Notes: a model not told the origin generated them from the sequence alone. A stretch of 64,000 nucleotides of DNA from Adiantum capillus-veneris (GCA_014529385.2 CM043950.1:73066435-73130434), one strand, 5' to 3'. Counted from the first letter of the stretch, positions 1 through 11,114 are shown. Numbers and translations: made by a program.

Positions 1-2200
1 TATCATGCACTTTGGCTACTTGTCCAATTTTGACCCATCTAAATTACTCAAAAAACATGTTTATAAAGTTGTGTTAGGTTCTTCTTGTAAATTTTCATCT
101 ACACAAACTCTTTATAGCTTTCACCCCTCAACAAATGAACTATAATCACAAAACAAGCAATTGATACAAAGGAGTTTTAGTTCTTGCATGTATCTTTGTA
201 GCTATTGACGCACAAGTTGGAGGGAAGACTCTGTTTTTTATAGTGATACGCTTTAGTGCTCAATAGTCCACACACATGCGGTATGTGCCATATTTCTTTT
301 GCACTAAAACGACTGGAGAAAAGAAGGGAGAGGATCTAGGCCTCACCATGCTCTTGTCTACCAGCTCATGCACTTTCCTCATAATCTCCTCTTGTTGAGA
401 TTGAGAAACTCTATAACGAGTTTTATCAGGGGGTGAGCTCCCGGGTAGAAGCTCTATAATATGGTCATCATCTCCTCGTTTTGGAAGTGTAATTCTTCTT
501 TATTCCCATTGATTTGTTTTTTTAAAACATTAGCATGATTTAGAGACTCTTTGAAAAAAATCATGTACGAGGAAACTGAGCTTTTCATTGACTTATCAAA
601 AGAAGGTGAATTTACAAGTGGTATAGTACAATCAGACTCATGAGCATCTATATACATGCTATTTTTCCTATAGGTGAAGTAGATTCTCCTTTCAAGGAAC
701 TTCATGTTGGCAGCCATGTGGTTGAACCATTGTGCCCCTAGGATAATATCCTCATGTTGGAGAGGAGGGATAAAAAAGTATTCTTTGTCGATGTAGCTTT
801 GGACATGAAGCCTCAAATTCCCAATCAACGGAGTAATGGAGGCTTGTTGTCCCTTGAAAGCCCCATCAACAGTTAAAAAATCTCCCATCTTGAAAGCTTG
901 AATGCCCAGCTTAGTGGCCAACTTCTTTGCAATGAGCATCCTCTTTTGGAGCTTCAATCGTGGAAGCTCTAGGAGTCTCATTGCGGGCCTTTCTTTTGGG
1001 GCAAGAACGATAGCCATGTCCTTGCTCCCCACACTTAAAGAATTTGTGATATTTGTGAAAAACATCTAGCTCTTCAGGAGAGATTTTCTTTTTACCTTTG
1101 TAAACTCCTTTCTCCTTGGTCTTGTTGTTGTTGTTGTTGTTTCTGGAATTGCCTTGGGAAGAACTTTGAGCATTTTTCTTCCCCTTTTTATCATTTTGAT
1201 CTTTGTTTTCCATAGGCATGGCATTCCTTTTAGCCCCTTGTTGGAAATTGATACAAGATGCAACCATAGTTGTGGATGGCTTCCGTGATAGAGCCAAGAC
1301 GTAAGAGCTGACATACTCTGCCATTTCTTCAGGAAATCCCGAACAAAATTGTAGCTTGTTCTCAGTAAAGTCACTATCTTTTGAAAGACTGTATCTTTGA
1401 GATGTAAATCCCAAAACTTGTCTACATATTTGAGGATAGACTCGTGGGAGAGTAGCTTCAAGCTTCTCCATTCAGTAAGTACTTTGTCCTTGGCATCACT
1501 TGCAAGGAATTGCTTCATTATGGAAACTCGTAGAGTTTTCCATGTCCTTGGGGCTTCGCCATTCTCAAGGAGACTAGCCCACCATTGACGAGAATTTTTT
1601 TGAAAGTGCATAGCTACATGGCTTAGCTTGGAGGACTCTGTGAATACCCTGTCTCCAAAGGCCACATTGAATTGCTGGATGAAGGCCAATACTTTGTCAA
1701 TAGCACAAAAGGTTCCATCATAGGTCAGAAAAGAGATACTCTGCTTTCGTCGAAGAGGAGGAAGGTGAAGAGGGTGACCTCTTTCTTCCTTTTTTTTCTC
1801 TCTTTCCTTTTGAGTGACGAGGAGAAGGACTATATGATGATATTTTCCTCTTGGGAGAAGTTGTGGATCGTTGAGATCGTCATTTGGCACATCTTCAGAG
1901 GAATTTGGAGATTCACTTATTTCTTGTTCATTGGATTCCTCCTCTTCTCTTATCAAAGAGAGTCTTCTTTTGAAAGTCTCGACAAGAGGCTTCCTAAGCT
2001 CTCTCCCTTCTTGGAGAGGTAGGGAAATACCATAAGTAACTTGTTGGGTAACTTTAGCTTGCAAGGCAGGGTTGCCCGCATAGCTTGTTGCAACCTAGTA
2101 ACAATATAATTAACAAACATGGGGGCATTATCATTAGCACCTTCATGTGCAAAATCAAAGTTATCAATGTTCATTCTACTCTATTGGTTATTGTTAGCCA
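1..2200 (-). pseudogene. Ty3/gypsy gag-protease-RT (start), decayed
   Basis: On the minus strand this reads as the 5' half of a gypsy polyprotein, cut by the window edge. From 2174 down come a gag N-terminus, a gag core (about 1450-1720, with RQWWASL and a KFWDLH block), a basic Asn-rich linker (about 1110-1160) and a zinc-knuckle remnant near 1030-1075 whose first Cys is replaced by Phe (FFKCGEQGHGYRSC). Next is a retropepsin-like region (LGAQWFNH near 730). The RT N-terminus lies around 250-440, with SSPFFSPVVLVQKKYGTYRMCVDY followed by a stop. Several frameshifts split the reading frame, so it is not functional. It is led by the PBS and LTR at 2593-4292. Family assignment is firm from block order; clade is not. 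Confidence 0.85.
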
Positions 2201-2592
2201 TGCTAATTAAACTTACGTATAGAATTAGATTGTGCTTTGGTACCCTCAAAAACCTTGGTCGCTACTCTTCTTTACCTTTGAAAATTAGTTCTCAAGCAGC
2301 CACACCCGTGGTTTAGAGACTGTTGATTGCAAAGACTAGTGGAGAGGGTCTAACATTGCCCGTTGGTTATGGTTCATGTTGAGCTTGCTAGTAGCTCAAT
2401 AATGGTTAAGCCAAAGGCAAGCCCCGAGAGACTCCATTATTAAGTCTATAGTTCCCAATGGTGTACCTCCAACTAAGTCCTTTAAAATCAGGAGAATAGA
2501 TCCCTGTCCCACTTAACCTCTTGCAATGTGCAGATCCACCTTTCATGGACAACTTAAAGACCTCTCTTCTTAAGCAAGAAAAGAGGAACCAA

Positions 2593-2606
2593 TGGCTCTG
2601 ATACCA
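2593..2606 (-). other. Primer-binding site (initiator tRNA-Met type)
   Basis: The minus strand reads TGGTATCAGAGCCA, the usual complement of the 3' end of plant initiator tRNA-Met. It lies directly beside the LTR and upstream of gag, so it fixes the orientation and the LTR boundary. A degraded copy (TGGTATCAGTGCCA) sits at 8921-8934. Confidence 0.85.
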
Positions 2607-3291
2607 ATTTAATGGAAATGGATTATGAACATTGAAAATATCCAAATGAAGAGAATTGTAGTGAGAATTTTTATGAGACTACTTTGAGAAAATAGAGGGT
2701 GAACTTGATTAGACATAGCAACATAATCATTATACTTAATTAACTTGGCATGGACAATAATTTGCAAGAGAGAGAATTAGAGAAGTTGACAACAATTGAG
2801 GACCAAATTTATGTGGAGCCAGTCCCCCCTCCAAAAGACTTTTGTATTATAGTTTCTCCCATAAAGAGAGACTTGGTACAATACAAGCTTTGTGTTCTTT
2901 GAAACCTTGATGGTGTAATGAAGATAGAGAGCTTCATGCACCACAATTATGCGCGTAACTTAGCTAAATGAAAGCACTAACTTGTCCTTGGCCTCAATCC
3001 CAAGAACTCAAATACCTTCGAAGGTGGAGAGAGCTAGCAGTGAATGAGGATAGGGAAGAGAAAGAAGAAGTATTCTTACAAGACAAAAATAGTTCCTCAC
3101 TTATCATCACTCTTGCTGCTTAGGATAGCATAATAGAATAATAATGATGATGAAGAAGATGACAAGATTAAGCATTGAAGCATGGCTCTTGATTGGATTT
3201 TCATTCCATAGCCAAGAGTGTTGGTGTAGGCTCTCAACTTCTCAACAAGATTGGAGAAGGAGATGAAGTTCCTGCACTTAGGACATCACAC

Positions 3292-3294
<3 letters not shown>

Positions 3295-3338
<44 letters not shown>
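3295..3338. repeat. (GA)n microsatellite inside the gypsy LTR
   Basis: Uninterrupted GA dinucleotide run of 44 bp. The same site holds much longer or shorter runs in sister LTRs (10547-10640 and 42893-42911). Confidence 0.95.
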
Positions 3339-3340
<2 letters not shown>

Positions 3341-3826
3341 GTATATCTTGCAAGAAAACCCCCTAGTTTCTTAGATCGCCCCCTCTCTTAGCTCATTCTT
3401 GTAGCCAACTGGATTTCTCAAGCCTAGCCAATCACAAGCCTTGGTCACAACTAGCAATAGAGGTAGCCTTTAGACAAGTGTCCTCCTTTCCCCTTTGAGA
3501 GAGAGGGCTTGGAAAAAGATTAAACAATTAATTAAATTAATATAAAATCTTATTGGACCTCTCTAAGGGTCAATCAATAGGCTTTAGGCACACTATGGGT
3601 GCAACTTAGCTAGGGCCTTGACATGCGTCCTATTTGCCTGTTTGAGCAAGGGGTGCCCATTGGGTGAGGGGAGGGTCATTGTATCTCATCCCCTACTTGT
3701 CTGGCTTGCCCCATCCTTTGTACGAATGATTTTGAATATCAAGCATCTCAAGCACTAGGCTTGGCCCCAAAGTACCTTAAGCACCCAAGCACCTTAGTCA
3801 TCATGCATGAGTTTATCAAGAGCATG

Positions 3827-3829
<3 letters not shown>

Positions 3830-3893
<64 letters not shown>
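3830..3893. repeat. (CT)n microsatellite inside the gypsy LTR
   Basis: Uninterrupted CT run. The equivalent tracts in sister LTRs are at 11060-11113 and 43396-43457. Repetitive peptide reading frames across it are artefacts of the dinucleotide. Confidence 0.95.
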
Positions 3894-3895
<2 letters not shown>

Positions 3896-4292
3896 GCCCC
3901 TAGCTTCAAGGTCTTACCCCCTCCTTATAGAAATTGGCTTTGACTTCAAGCACATGCCTAGCGTGACCATGCATCTTAGTCATCAAGCATCTCAAGCATA
4001 GGCCTAACTTAACCTAAGATCTAAGGACTCTTACACTAACCTTTGGAGGTCTTTAATGAAGCTAACCCTAAGGTCTTTTAAAATCCATTATGCACACATT
4101 GTTCTTCAATAGACCATCTCCTTGTGAGCCCTTGCTGAGATGTAATCATTTCCTTTTGGCCCCATTGTGAGCTTGGTCTAAAAACACATATCTCTATTAT
4201 AGCTCTTGTTTCTCTTTTATCTTCCCATATTAAATGATCAATTTAGCATGAGAAAATCATTGGGGTAAATCTAGATATTAGATTTTATGACA

Positions 4293-4860
4293 CTGTATCT
4301 CATTTTGTAACCTTTGGATGTATTGCTGATATTCATGTTCCCAAAGAAACACGAACGAAGCTTGATGCTCATGGTCTTAAACTTATCTTCATTGGATATT
4401 ATGACACTTTTAAATGCTACAAATACTATGACCTTCCATACAATTATGATAGACTCGTGCTGCTAGGTGTAGTGTCAATTACATCTTGATCTTGAAAGAA
4501 ATCCATGTCCTATGATAATGTGTACAAGATCTTAAAATCCATAAAAGTGAAGACAAAAATCATGTTGTGGTAAAAAACTTGTCCACAAGTTCTACTATCT
4601 TTGCATTAAAAATAAGTATGATGTGTTACAAAAATTGTTACAATGCTAAATTTTTCATTACATACATATATTAAGGCCACAATTTGAATTTTTTGTGAAT
4701 AATCTCTATGAAATTTATCTCGATAGACTTTATGAAATTTATATGAATAATCCATATCCCTCAAAATCATGATAACAATCGTAAAACAAGTAAACAAGAT
4801 ATCTATCACAATGAAGCACACAATATGCTTCTCAAGAGAATGTGCGTCATGCGCCTCATA
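4293..4860 (+). pseudogene. Ty1/copia pol fragment (integrase C-terminal side)
   Basis: The plus strand reads FGCIADIHVPKETR, KLDAHGLKLIFIGYY and YDLPYNYDR with frame breaks. This resembles the stretch after the copia integrase core (FGC..YVHVP....KLD......FIGY). It starts exactly at the end of LTR copy A, and the same junction recurs at 11476 and 43867. The tail to 4860 is AT-rich and shared with the region near 6120-6510. No open frame survives. Confidence 0.7.
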
Positions 4861-5240
4861 GAGAGCCTAGGAGTAAAACGGTACAAATTGCAAAGCTTAC
4901 GCAAAAATTCAATGGGGACGAAGATGCTCAAAGGAACATTGAAGTATTTGAACAAGTATGCGATTCCCTAGGTGAACACAACGAACCACATAAGTGTAAT
5001 TATTTAAGATTGACTTTGAGTGGGAAGGCTGAGAATTAGTATAGGACCTTGAGAATGGAAGAGAAAACAATTTACCATACTCTTTAAAGATTGTTCCTGA
5101 AGGAGTATATACGCGAAGGTGTGCATTGGGGTGTAGCATCTCAACTACAAAAGTCCGAACATGAGGAAGGCAAGTCTGTGAGAGACTTTATCAGTCGTCT
5201 AAAGCACGTACAGATCAATTGCATTAGATAAAGTCAAAAT
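4842..5240 (+). pseudogene. Retrotransposon gag-like fragment
   Basis: The plus strand reads a gag-like segment in pieces: KLTQKFNGDEDAQRNIEVF, HKCNYLRLTLSGKAE and then, in another frame, REGVHWGVASQLQ with SVRDFISRLKH. Spacing and wording fit the capsid region of Ty3/gypsy gag. A collinear copy is at 44390-44770. Stops and a frameshift break both. There is no adjoining pol, so it is a relic carried within the repeated unit. Confidence 0.55.
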
Positions 5241-5719
5241 ACAAGGAAAGTGATCAGAAAATGGCATTTGAATACTAATAAAAATATTAGCATCAGATTG
5301 AAGCCATTTCGATCCCAAAGCATACATTCTATCTAATCTAGATCAAGAGGAGGTGTGAGATTGGGAGTGATGAGTGAACCGTAGACACTTCCCTTGATTT
5401 TGATATTACTACTTATATCAATTTTTTTGTTGCACTAGAAGGTAAAAGCTTAACTACGTATGTAGAGAGCTTAACTATATACAAAAAGTTATCCAAAGAG
5501 ATATTTGGTCAAAGAGAGAATACATTATTGCACTATAGTTGTGTGTACAAACCATGCTCTTTTGTAGAGCCAAAGAGAGATCAATAGATCATACACATGC
5601 ACAACATAAAAAGGATGGCAAATTCTAAGAATTCCACCTTATAAGTTCACTTTTCACATCACATTTTCATGGGTTAATCTACATAGGTTATATATAAGCA
5701 CATGATATGGCAAGGGGTT

Positions 5720-6510
5720 TCACATTAAAAGTAATAAAGCCCGAATCTCAACACATGTTCCAAAAGTTAAAAAAGATTATTTCAATGAAGGAAACATTTT
5801 CCTTGATAAGTGCAATTTGTTCAAAATCATCTTTCTACTACAACTCCTTCTGGTGAGATATCCATCACAGCATGGATATGTAAAATTTCTTTTGTATCTC
5901 ATTTTTTAACCGTAGGATGTATTGCTTATATTCATGTTCCCAAAGAGACACAAACGAAGCTTGATCCTCTTGGTCTTAAATTATCTTCATTGGATATTCT
6001 GACACTTTTGAAGGCTACAAGGTGTAGTGTTAAGTACATCTAGATCTTGAAAGAAATCCATGTCGTATGATAATGTGTACAAGATCTTAGGTGCCATAAA
6101 AATGAAGTCAAAATGTTGTTGTGGTAATAAAGTTGTCCACAAGTTCTAGCATCTTTGTATTAAAAATAAGTATGATGTGTTACAAAAATGGTTACAATGC
6201 TAAATTTGGCTTTAAAGAAGCATACAATTGTTTTATATTAAGGTCACAATTTGAAATTTATGTGAATAGTCTCTTCAAAATTTATCTCGATAGACTATAT
6301 GAATTTTTTTTTGAACAGTCCCTATCCCTCAAAATCATGATAACAAGTTTAAAACAAATCAACAAGATATCTAGCACAATGAAACACCATATGCATAATT
6401 CAACTTTCAAAATCTTCACAAAGCACATGGTTTAAGGTGTACTAGAATTTATAGCCCCAAGGATATAAAGTCCTTCTCAACCCATAAAGTCAATTTTATG
6501 TACGAGAATA
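5720..6510 (+). pseudogene. Ty1/copia pol fragment, copy without the LTR insertion
   Basis: The plus strand carries VSHFLTVGCIAYIHVPKETQ and KLDPLGLKLS, the same copia piece as at 4293, but here preceded by further copia-like sequence (about 5800-5880) instead of the gypsy LTR. The AT-rich continuation to 6510 matches 11820-12187. This copy therefore shows the uninterrupted side of the junction seen at 4292, 11475 and 43866. The frame is broken. Confidence 0.6.
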
Positions 6511-7220
6511 ATCATTTAGGTTATGAATTGTTGTTGTTATTGCCCTTCTCAAAAAAAAAAAAAGGAGAAAAGAATTGTTGTGTCCATATTATTGAAAATT
6601 ATTGAAAATGCAAGCAAAGCATGCATAGGCATCTCCACATTTCCATACAAAATCTTTGTAGCCTATGCATTCTTAGTCCATCCCATCAAGGCACCATACC
6701 AAAGGTCACATGTGTCTAGATGGAGGCCTCATTGCACTCCCCCCCACCCCCGTGCCGTGTTTTGTCAAGACCATTTTCACCAATGTCATAAGTGTTTACA
6801 ACCGGTCAACTCATGATCATGATGTACCAACGAGCAAAGCACAACATTTTTTACTGGGCACAATAAAGTTTTTCAATTAATTATGTGAGCATGGCCTAAT
6901 TTAATATTTTTGAAGGTATGGGTACCGAAAAGAGAAGATGATATTAAAACTAGAATAGAATACTTAGCTCTTTATTTATTTCATTGTAGTTTTTAGGGGG
7001 ATGCCTTGCATGTGATACAAGTTTGTTAGGACGCATGGGACTGACTACAAACACTAGAAGATAAGTGCCATCGGCACTACAAGCAATTTGATGTTGGTTG
7101 AGTGGTATTGTGTTGAGAGGTTGACTCTGTGGGTCTTTTTATTCCGAAGAACTATTAGGGGGGGATGCCGATGCACCAAGCTACATGCACAATGAGATAG
7201 CATGCAACGGGTCGAGTGTC
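6511..7220. other. Unassigned intergenic stretch
   Basis: No gene, transposon domain or tandem repeat that I can support. There is a short A-rich run near 6548 and a C-rich patch near 6740. A 97-codon open frame (6523-6816) shows no recognisable motif and is probably chance. Confidence 0.5.
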
Positions 7221-7784
7221 CTACTTGAGGGTGTTTTGGACGCTGGTGATGAGGCGATGCACTTTATCATCATCAATGCCAAGAGTGGTCTCGAGCACCT
7301 CCTTGGGGAGAGGTGGGTTGGAGACGAAGAGGCCAACAACGATGTACTTTATCATCATCAATGCCAAGAGTGTTCTCGAGCACCTCCTTGGGGAGAGGTG
7401 GGTTGGAGACGAAGAGCGCAACAGTGAGTTCGGAAGCACCAGGGTTTTGGCTATTGAGGGTGTCAATGGCAAGAGCAGGCTTGGATTTTTCTGGGTTGAA
7501 TTGGATGTGGACGAGGCCACAGGGAAATACAAAGAGATTGCGAGCATAGATGGTTCGGTAGAGGAACTCGTTGGTGGTTGGTTGGGTGGAGGTGGTGATG
7601 AAGCCAACGCGCAGCGTGCCTTGGGCGATAAAGAGGACTACGGTAGCACAGTGGTGCACATGCGGCGGGTTGATGTCACGAGGCTTGTAGTTGATGCAAG
7701 CAATGGAAAGGCCTTGCGTTTTGAGGGTGTTGAGGTTGGTGGTGTGGAAATTAGAGATGGTGACCCCTCTCTCACTCAGACAGG
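7221..7784 (-). pseudogene. Germin-like protein pseudogene (C-terminal cupin exon)
   Basis: The minus strand reads the second half of a germin-like protein, an apoplastic Mn-binding cupin family. It has GVTISNFHTTN, INPPHVHHCATVVLFIAQG (cupin box 1; the usual HTHPRA is HVHHCA), VFPCGLVHIQFN (box 2), then NPGASELTVALFVSNPPLP and a C-terminal LGIDDDKVHR. The signal peptide and N-terminal part are missing upstream. An 85-bp tandem duplication (7261-7345 and 7346-7420) repeats the last block; because 85 is not a multiple of three, the second copy is out of frame. This and the absent first exon mark it as a pseudogene. Long frames on the opposite strand here are shadows. Family call is confident; subfamily is not. 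Confidence 0.8.
7261..7420. repeat. 85-bp tandem duplication in the germin-like relic
   Basis: Two adjacent near-identical units, both starting with ACTTTATCATCATCAATGCC (7261 and 7346). They differ at a few bases, so the duplication is not brand new. Confidence 0.9.
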
Positions 7785-8335
7785 CATAGACGTGCTCTCA
7801 CGCATACACTCATAGAGGCATAACCGTTTTGGTTCTGATCAATTACTGTTAGTGATTACATTTTATTATAAACTATGTTGTGGAATTTCACTTGTTGGCA
7901 GACATTTCCTTTTTCGTCTAATACTCCCCCTCAAGGAAGATGGATGCATAAGGATAGTGATGTAGGATACACAGTTCAATAAGAAAGAGATGCACCCCGT
8001 TCCCCTATTGGGTTTTCTTGATGCTTCACATAGATTAACCTATCTACATGATTATTGCATAGAATCATGAGATGCAATTTATCCCAGATCTATCATGTCT
8101 TTGGTGAGTGTGGACATCTTCATCTACTTCATGGCTATCACATCAAGCTTCTCATTCTTTTCACAAACTCGTTTACAAGAAATTATCCCCCTCAAGTGAA
8201 GTGGGAAGCTTGAGAGAAAAGATTCATCACCGGGATCAACAGATTGCTTATGTAGGCAACATAGGGAGTTTTGATCTTTCATATTGACACAAGGTGAAGG
8301 GAATTCCAACTGCAATGCGCAAGAGAGGTAGAGAG
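7785..8335. other. Unassigned stretch with a possible copia polypurine tract
   Basis: Around 7920-7945 the minus strand reads CCTTGAGGGGGAGTATTAG, which looks like the polypurine tract and LTR start of many plant copia elements. I see no matching LTR or pol, so this is tentative. Nothing else supportable. Confidence 0.3.
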
Positions 8336-8584
8336 ATTCATGCACCAAAATTATGCCCGTAACTTAGCTAAATGAAACCACTAACTTGTCCCCGGCTTCA
8401 ATCCCAAGACCTCAAACACCTTCGAAGGTGGAGAGAGCTAGCAGGGAATGAGGATAGGGAAGTGAAAGAAAAAGAATTCTTTTAAGAAATAAATAGTTCC
8501 TCACTTATCATCACTCTTGTTGCTTAGGATAGCATAAAAGAATAATAATGATGATAAAGAAGATTACAAGCTTAAGCAGTGTTG
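8336..8584 (-). repeat. Fragment of the gypsy LTR family
   Basis: Matches the LTR segment at about 2935-3180 in the same orientation. It is joined at about 8585 to sequence matching the gypsy leader, so it is a rearranged partial copy. Confidence 0.6.
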
Positions 8585-8935
8585 CTTAGTTGCTACTCTT
8601 CTTTACCTTTGAAAATTAGTTCTCAAGAGGCCACACCGTTAGAGACTGTTGATTGCAAAGACTAGTGGAGAGGGTCTAACATTGCCCGGTTGATTATGGT
8701 TCATGTTGAGCTTGCTAGTATCTCAATAATGGTTAAGCAAAAGGAAATCCCCAATAGAATCCATTATTAACTCTATAGTTCCCAATGGTGTACCTCCAAC
8801 TAAGTCCTTTTAAATAACAAGAATAGATCCCCGTCCCACTTACCCTCTTGCAATGAACAGGTCCAACCTTTCATGGAAAACTTAAAGACCTCTTTTCTTG
8901 AGAAAGAAAAGAGCAACCAATGGCACTGATACCAA
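8585..8935 (-). repeat. Gypsy leader region with degraded PBS (copy B)
   Basis: Matches 2257-2607 of copy A in order: the ACTAGTGGAGAGGGTCTAAC stretch, then the PBS-like TGGTATCAGTGCCA at 8921-8934 on the minus strand, then the LTR. No coding sequence is left of this element. Confidence 0.7.
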
Positions 8936-9584
8936 TGTAATTAAAATGGCCTATAAACATTGAGAATAGCCAAATTAAGAAAACTCTAGTGAGCATTTTT
9001 GTAAGACTACTATGAGAAAATAGAGGGTGAACTTGATTAGAGGTAGCAACGTAACCATTATACTTAATTAACTTGGCATGAACAATAATTTTCAAGAGAG
9101 AGAATTAGAGAACTTGACAACATTTGAGGACCGGATCTATGTGGAGCTAGTCCCCCTCCAAAAGGCTTTTGTATTATTATAGTTTCTCCCACAAAGAGAG
9201 GCTTGGTACAATACAAGCTTTTTGTTCTTTTAAACCTTGATGGTGCAATGAAGATAGAGAGCTTCATGCACCACAATTATGCCCATAACTTAGCTAAATG
9301 AAAGCACTAGCTTGTCCTCGGCCTCAATCCCAAGACCTCATAGACCTTCGAAGGTGGAGAGAGCTAGCAGGGAATGAGGATAGGGAAGAGGAAGAAGAAG
9401 CATTCTTATGAGAAAGAAATAGTTTGTCATTTATCATCACTATTGCTGCTTAGGATAGCATAATAGCATATTAATGATGATGAAGAAGATGACAAGATTA
9501 AGCATTGAAGCATGGAGTGTTGGTGTAGGCTCTCAACTTCTCAACAAGCGTGGAGAAGGAGATGAAGTTCTTGCACTTAGCACT

Positions 9585-10531
9585 TGTAACAAGACTTGAT
9601 TTCGAGGTGTTTTAGTAATAAATTTTGTTTTCTAGGAAGTTTTTTTGTCATTTTAAAGTTAGTCCACTGTGTAGAAGGATGTGTGGATTGTTTTCGTCCG
9701 ATAAAATTTTTTGATCCGGAAGGCACTTTCTGGGGCATTTTTGAAGGCGTTAACGTGGGATTTTGAAAAAGTGATGTATGAAGCGATTGAAGCCTGCGTT
9801 ATAAGGAACAACTTTGGTTCTTTGAGTCTTTAGAGATTTTGATGTTTTGATGCTCGTTGAAGGCCAAAGATTAAGAAAAAAAGTTGGATTTGCTGTTTTT
9901 GCATTGTTTTTGTAGAAAATGCTGTTTTACAGGTTGATTTTCAGCAAATCGGAGCAGGCTATGGAAATTTTCCATCACATAGCCGTCGAAGAGCGCAGCG
10001 AGGGCAACAAGATTGTATGAGACGGACTTGGGCTGTTTTGGGTCCGTTTGGGAGTTATGTTCAGTTGAAGACAGCTGAAAAAAAAAAAACTAACCTCTAC
10101 GGATCGCTTCGCGATCACGTTTTTTTTTACCTTGTTCTCGCAGGTATATTGGAGCGCAAGTCGAGTCGACCGAGCGCCAAAAATAGAAAAGCGGTTATTT
10201 TAAGAGGTCGCAGGCTTTTTGGAGGAGAATAGAAGGACGGGTGGTGCGTTTTGGGGGTGATTCACCATTCTCTCTTCTGCGAGTGCGAGTGCGAGTGCGA
10301 GTGCGAGTGAGAGTGAGAGTGCGAGTGCGAGTGCGAGTGCGAGTGCGAGTGCGAGTGAGACGCTGCATGCAAGCGAATTGAAGCTCGGGGGCGGTCGGGA
10401 GGTTCGAGCTCCGTACAACGGAGTGCGCCCATATATATATTCAATTGCTCCTCTGTTGTATCAAACACTATCAATACAAAGATTTCTTCCTCTGTTTTGC
10501 TGTCTATCTCTATTATTCGGTTCCCGTGACA
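9585..10531 (+). mobile_element. Solo LTR (947 bp) with perfect TSD
   Basis: Starts TGTAACAAGACTTG and ends TTCCCGTGACA, flanked on both sides by GCACT (9580-9584 and 10532-10536), a 5-bp target-site duplication. The uninterrupted site is visible in the sister gypsy LTR copies near 3280 and 42880. About 13 copies of GCGAGT/GAGAGT hexamer (10279-10356) precede a TATA-like ATATATATAT at 10431. Other copies: 32711-33640 (inverted) and 58381-59174 (truncated). No internal region is present, so this is the product of LTR-LTR recombination. Confidence 0.9.
10279..10356. repeat. GCGAGT hexamer array in the solo LTR
   Basis: About 13 units of GCGAGT with a few GAGAGT variants, placed upstream of the LTR TATA-like box. 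The array has about 11 units in the copy at 32885-32952 and about 4 at 59103-59127. Confidence 0.9.
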
Positions 10532-10545
10532 GCACTTCACACAAC

Positions 10546-10546
<1 letters not shown>

Positions 10547-10640
<94 letters not shown>
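10547..10640. repeat. Long (GA)n microsatellite
   Basis: About 94 bp of uninterrupted GA. It lies just beyond the solo-LTR insertion, at the same LTR position as 3295-3338. The Arg-Glu or Leu-Ser repeat peptides readable across it are artefacts. Confidence 0.95.
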
Positions 10641-10644
<4 letters not shown>

Positions 10645-11057
10645 ATCTTGCGAGAAATCCCCCTAGTTTCTTGGATCAACCCCATCTTTTAGCTCATTGG
10701 ATCTCTCAAGCCTAGCCAATCACAAGCCTTGGTCACAAATAGCAATAGAGGTAGCCTTTAGACAAGTGTCCTCCTTTCCCCTTTGAGAGAGAGGGATTGG
10801 AAAAATACTAAACAATTATTTTAATTAATCTAGATTCTCATTGGACCTCTCTAAGGGTCAACCAATAGGCTTTAGGCACACTATGGGGGCAACTTAGCTA
10901 GGGCCTTGACATGTGTCCTATTTGCCTCTTTGAGCAAGGGGTGAGAGAAGGGTCATTCTCTCTCATCCCCTACTTGTGTAGCATGTCCCCTCCTTTGTAG
11001 GCATGCTTTTAAATTTCAAGCACCTTAGTCATCATGCATGAGTTTAGCAAGAGCATG

Positions 11058-11059
<2 letters not shown>

Positions 11060-11113
<54 letters not shown>
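11060..11113. repeat. (CT)n microsatellite inside LTR copy B
   Basis: CT run homologous in position to 3830-3893 and 43396-43457. Confidence 0.95.

Positions 11114-11114
<1 letters not shown>

Larger units (their letters stand above)
2609..4292 (-). repeat. 5' LTR of the gypsy element (copy A)
   Basis: Minus orientation, about 1.68 kb. The outer end reads TGTCATAAAATC on the minus strand and the inner end abuts the PBS. It aligns by eye with 8936-11475, 12193-13501 and 42650-43866. It holds a GA tract at 3295-3338 and a CT tract at 3830-3893, both at positions conserved in the sister copies. The inner terminal bases are mutated (TTAAAT where the others have TTACA). No coding potential is apparent. 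Confidence 0.75.

Noticed and set aside
2593-2606. tRNA-Met-like sequence
   Set aside because: Only the 3' end complement is present and it abuts an LTR, so it is a primer-binding site, not a tRNA gene. The same applies at 19343, 35061 and 41276.
7216-7815. A 199-codon plus-strand frame
   Set aside because: It is the antisense shadow of the germin-like relic; the minus strand matches a known family and the plus frame matches nothing I recognise.
10200-10692. Several open frames with long Arg-Glu, Leu-Ser or Ala-Leu repeats
   Set aside because: They are translations of the GA microsatellite and the GCGAGT hexamer array, open in all frames only because the repeats lack stops.
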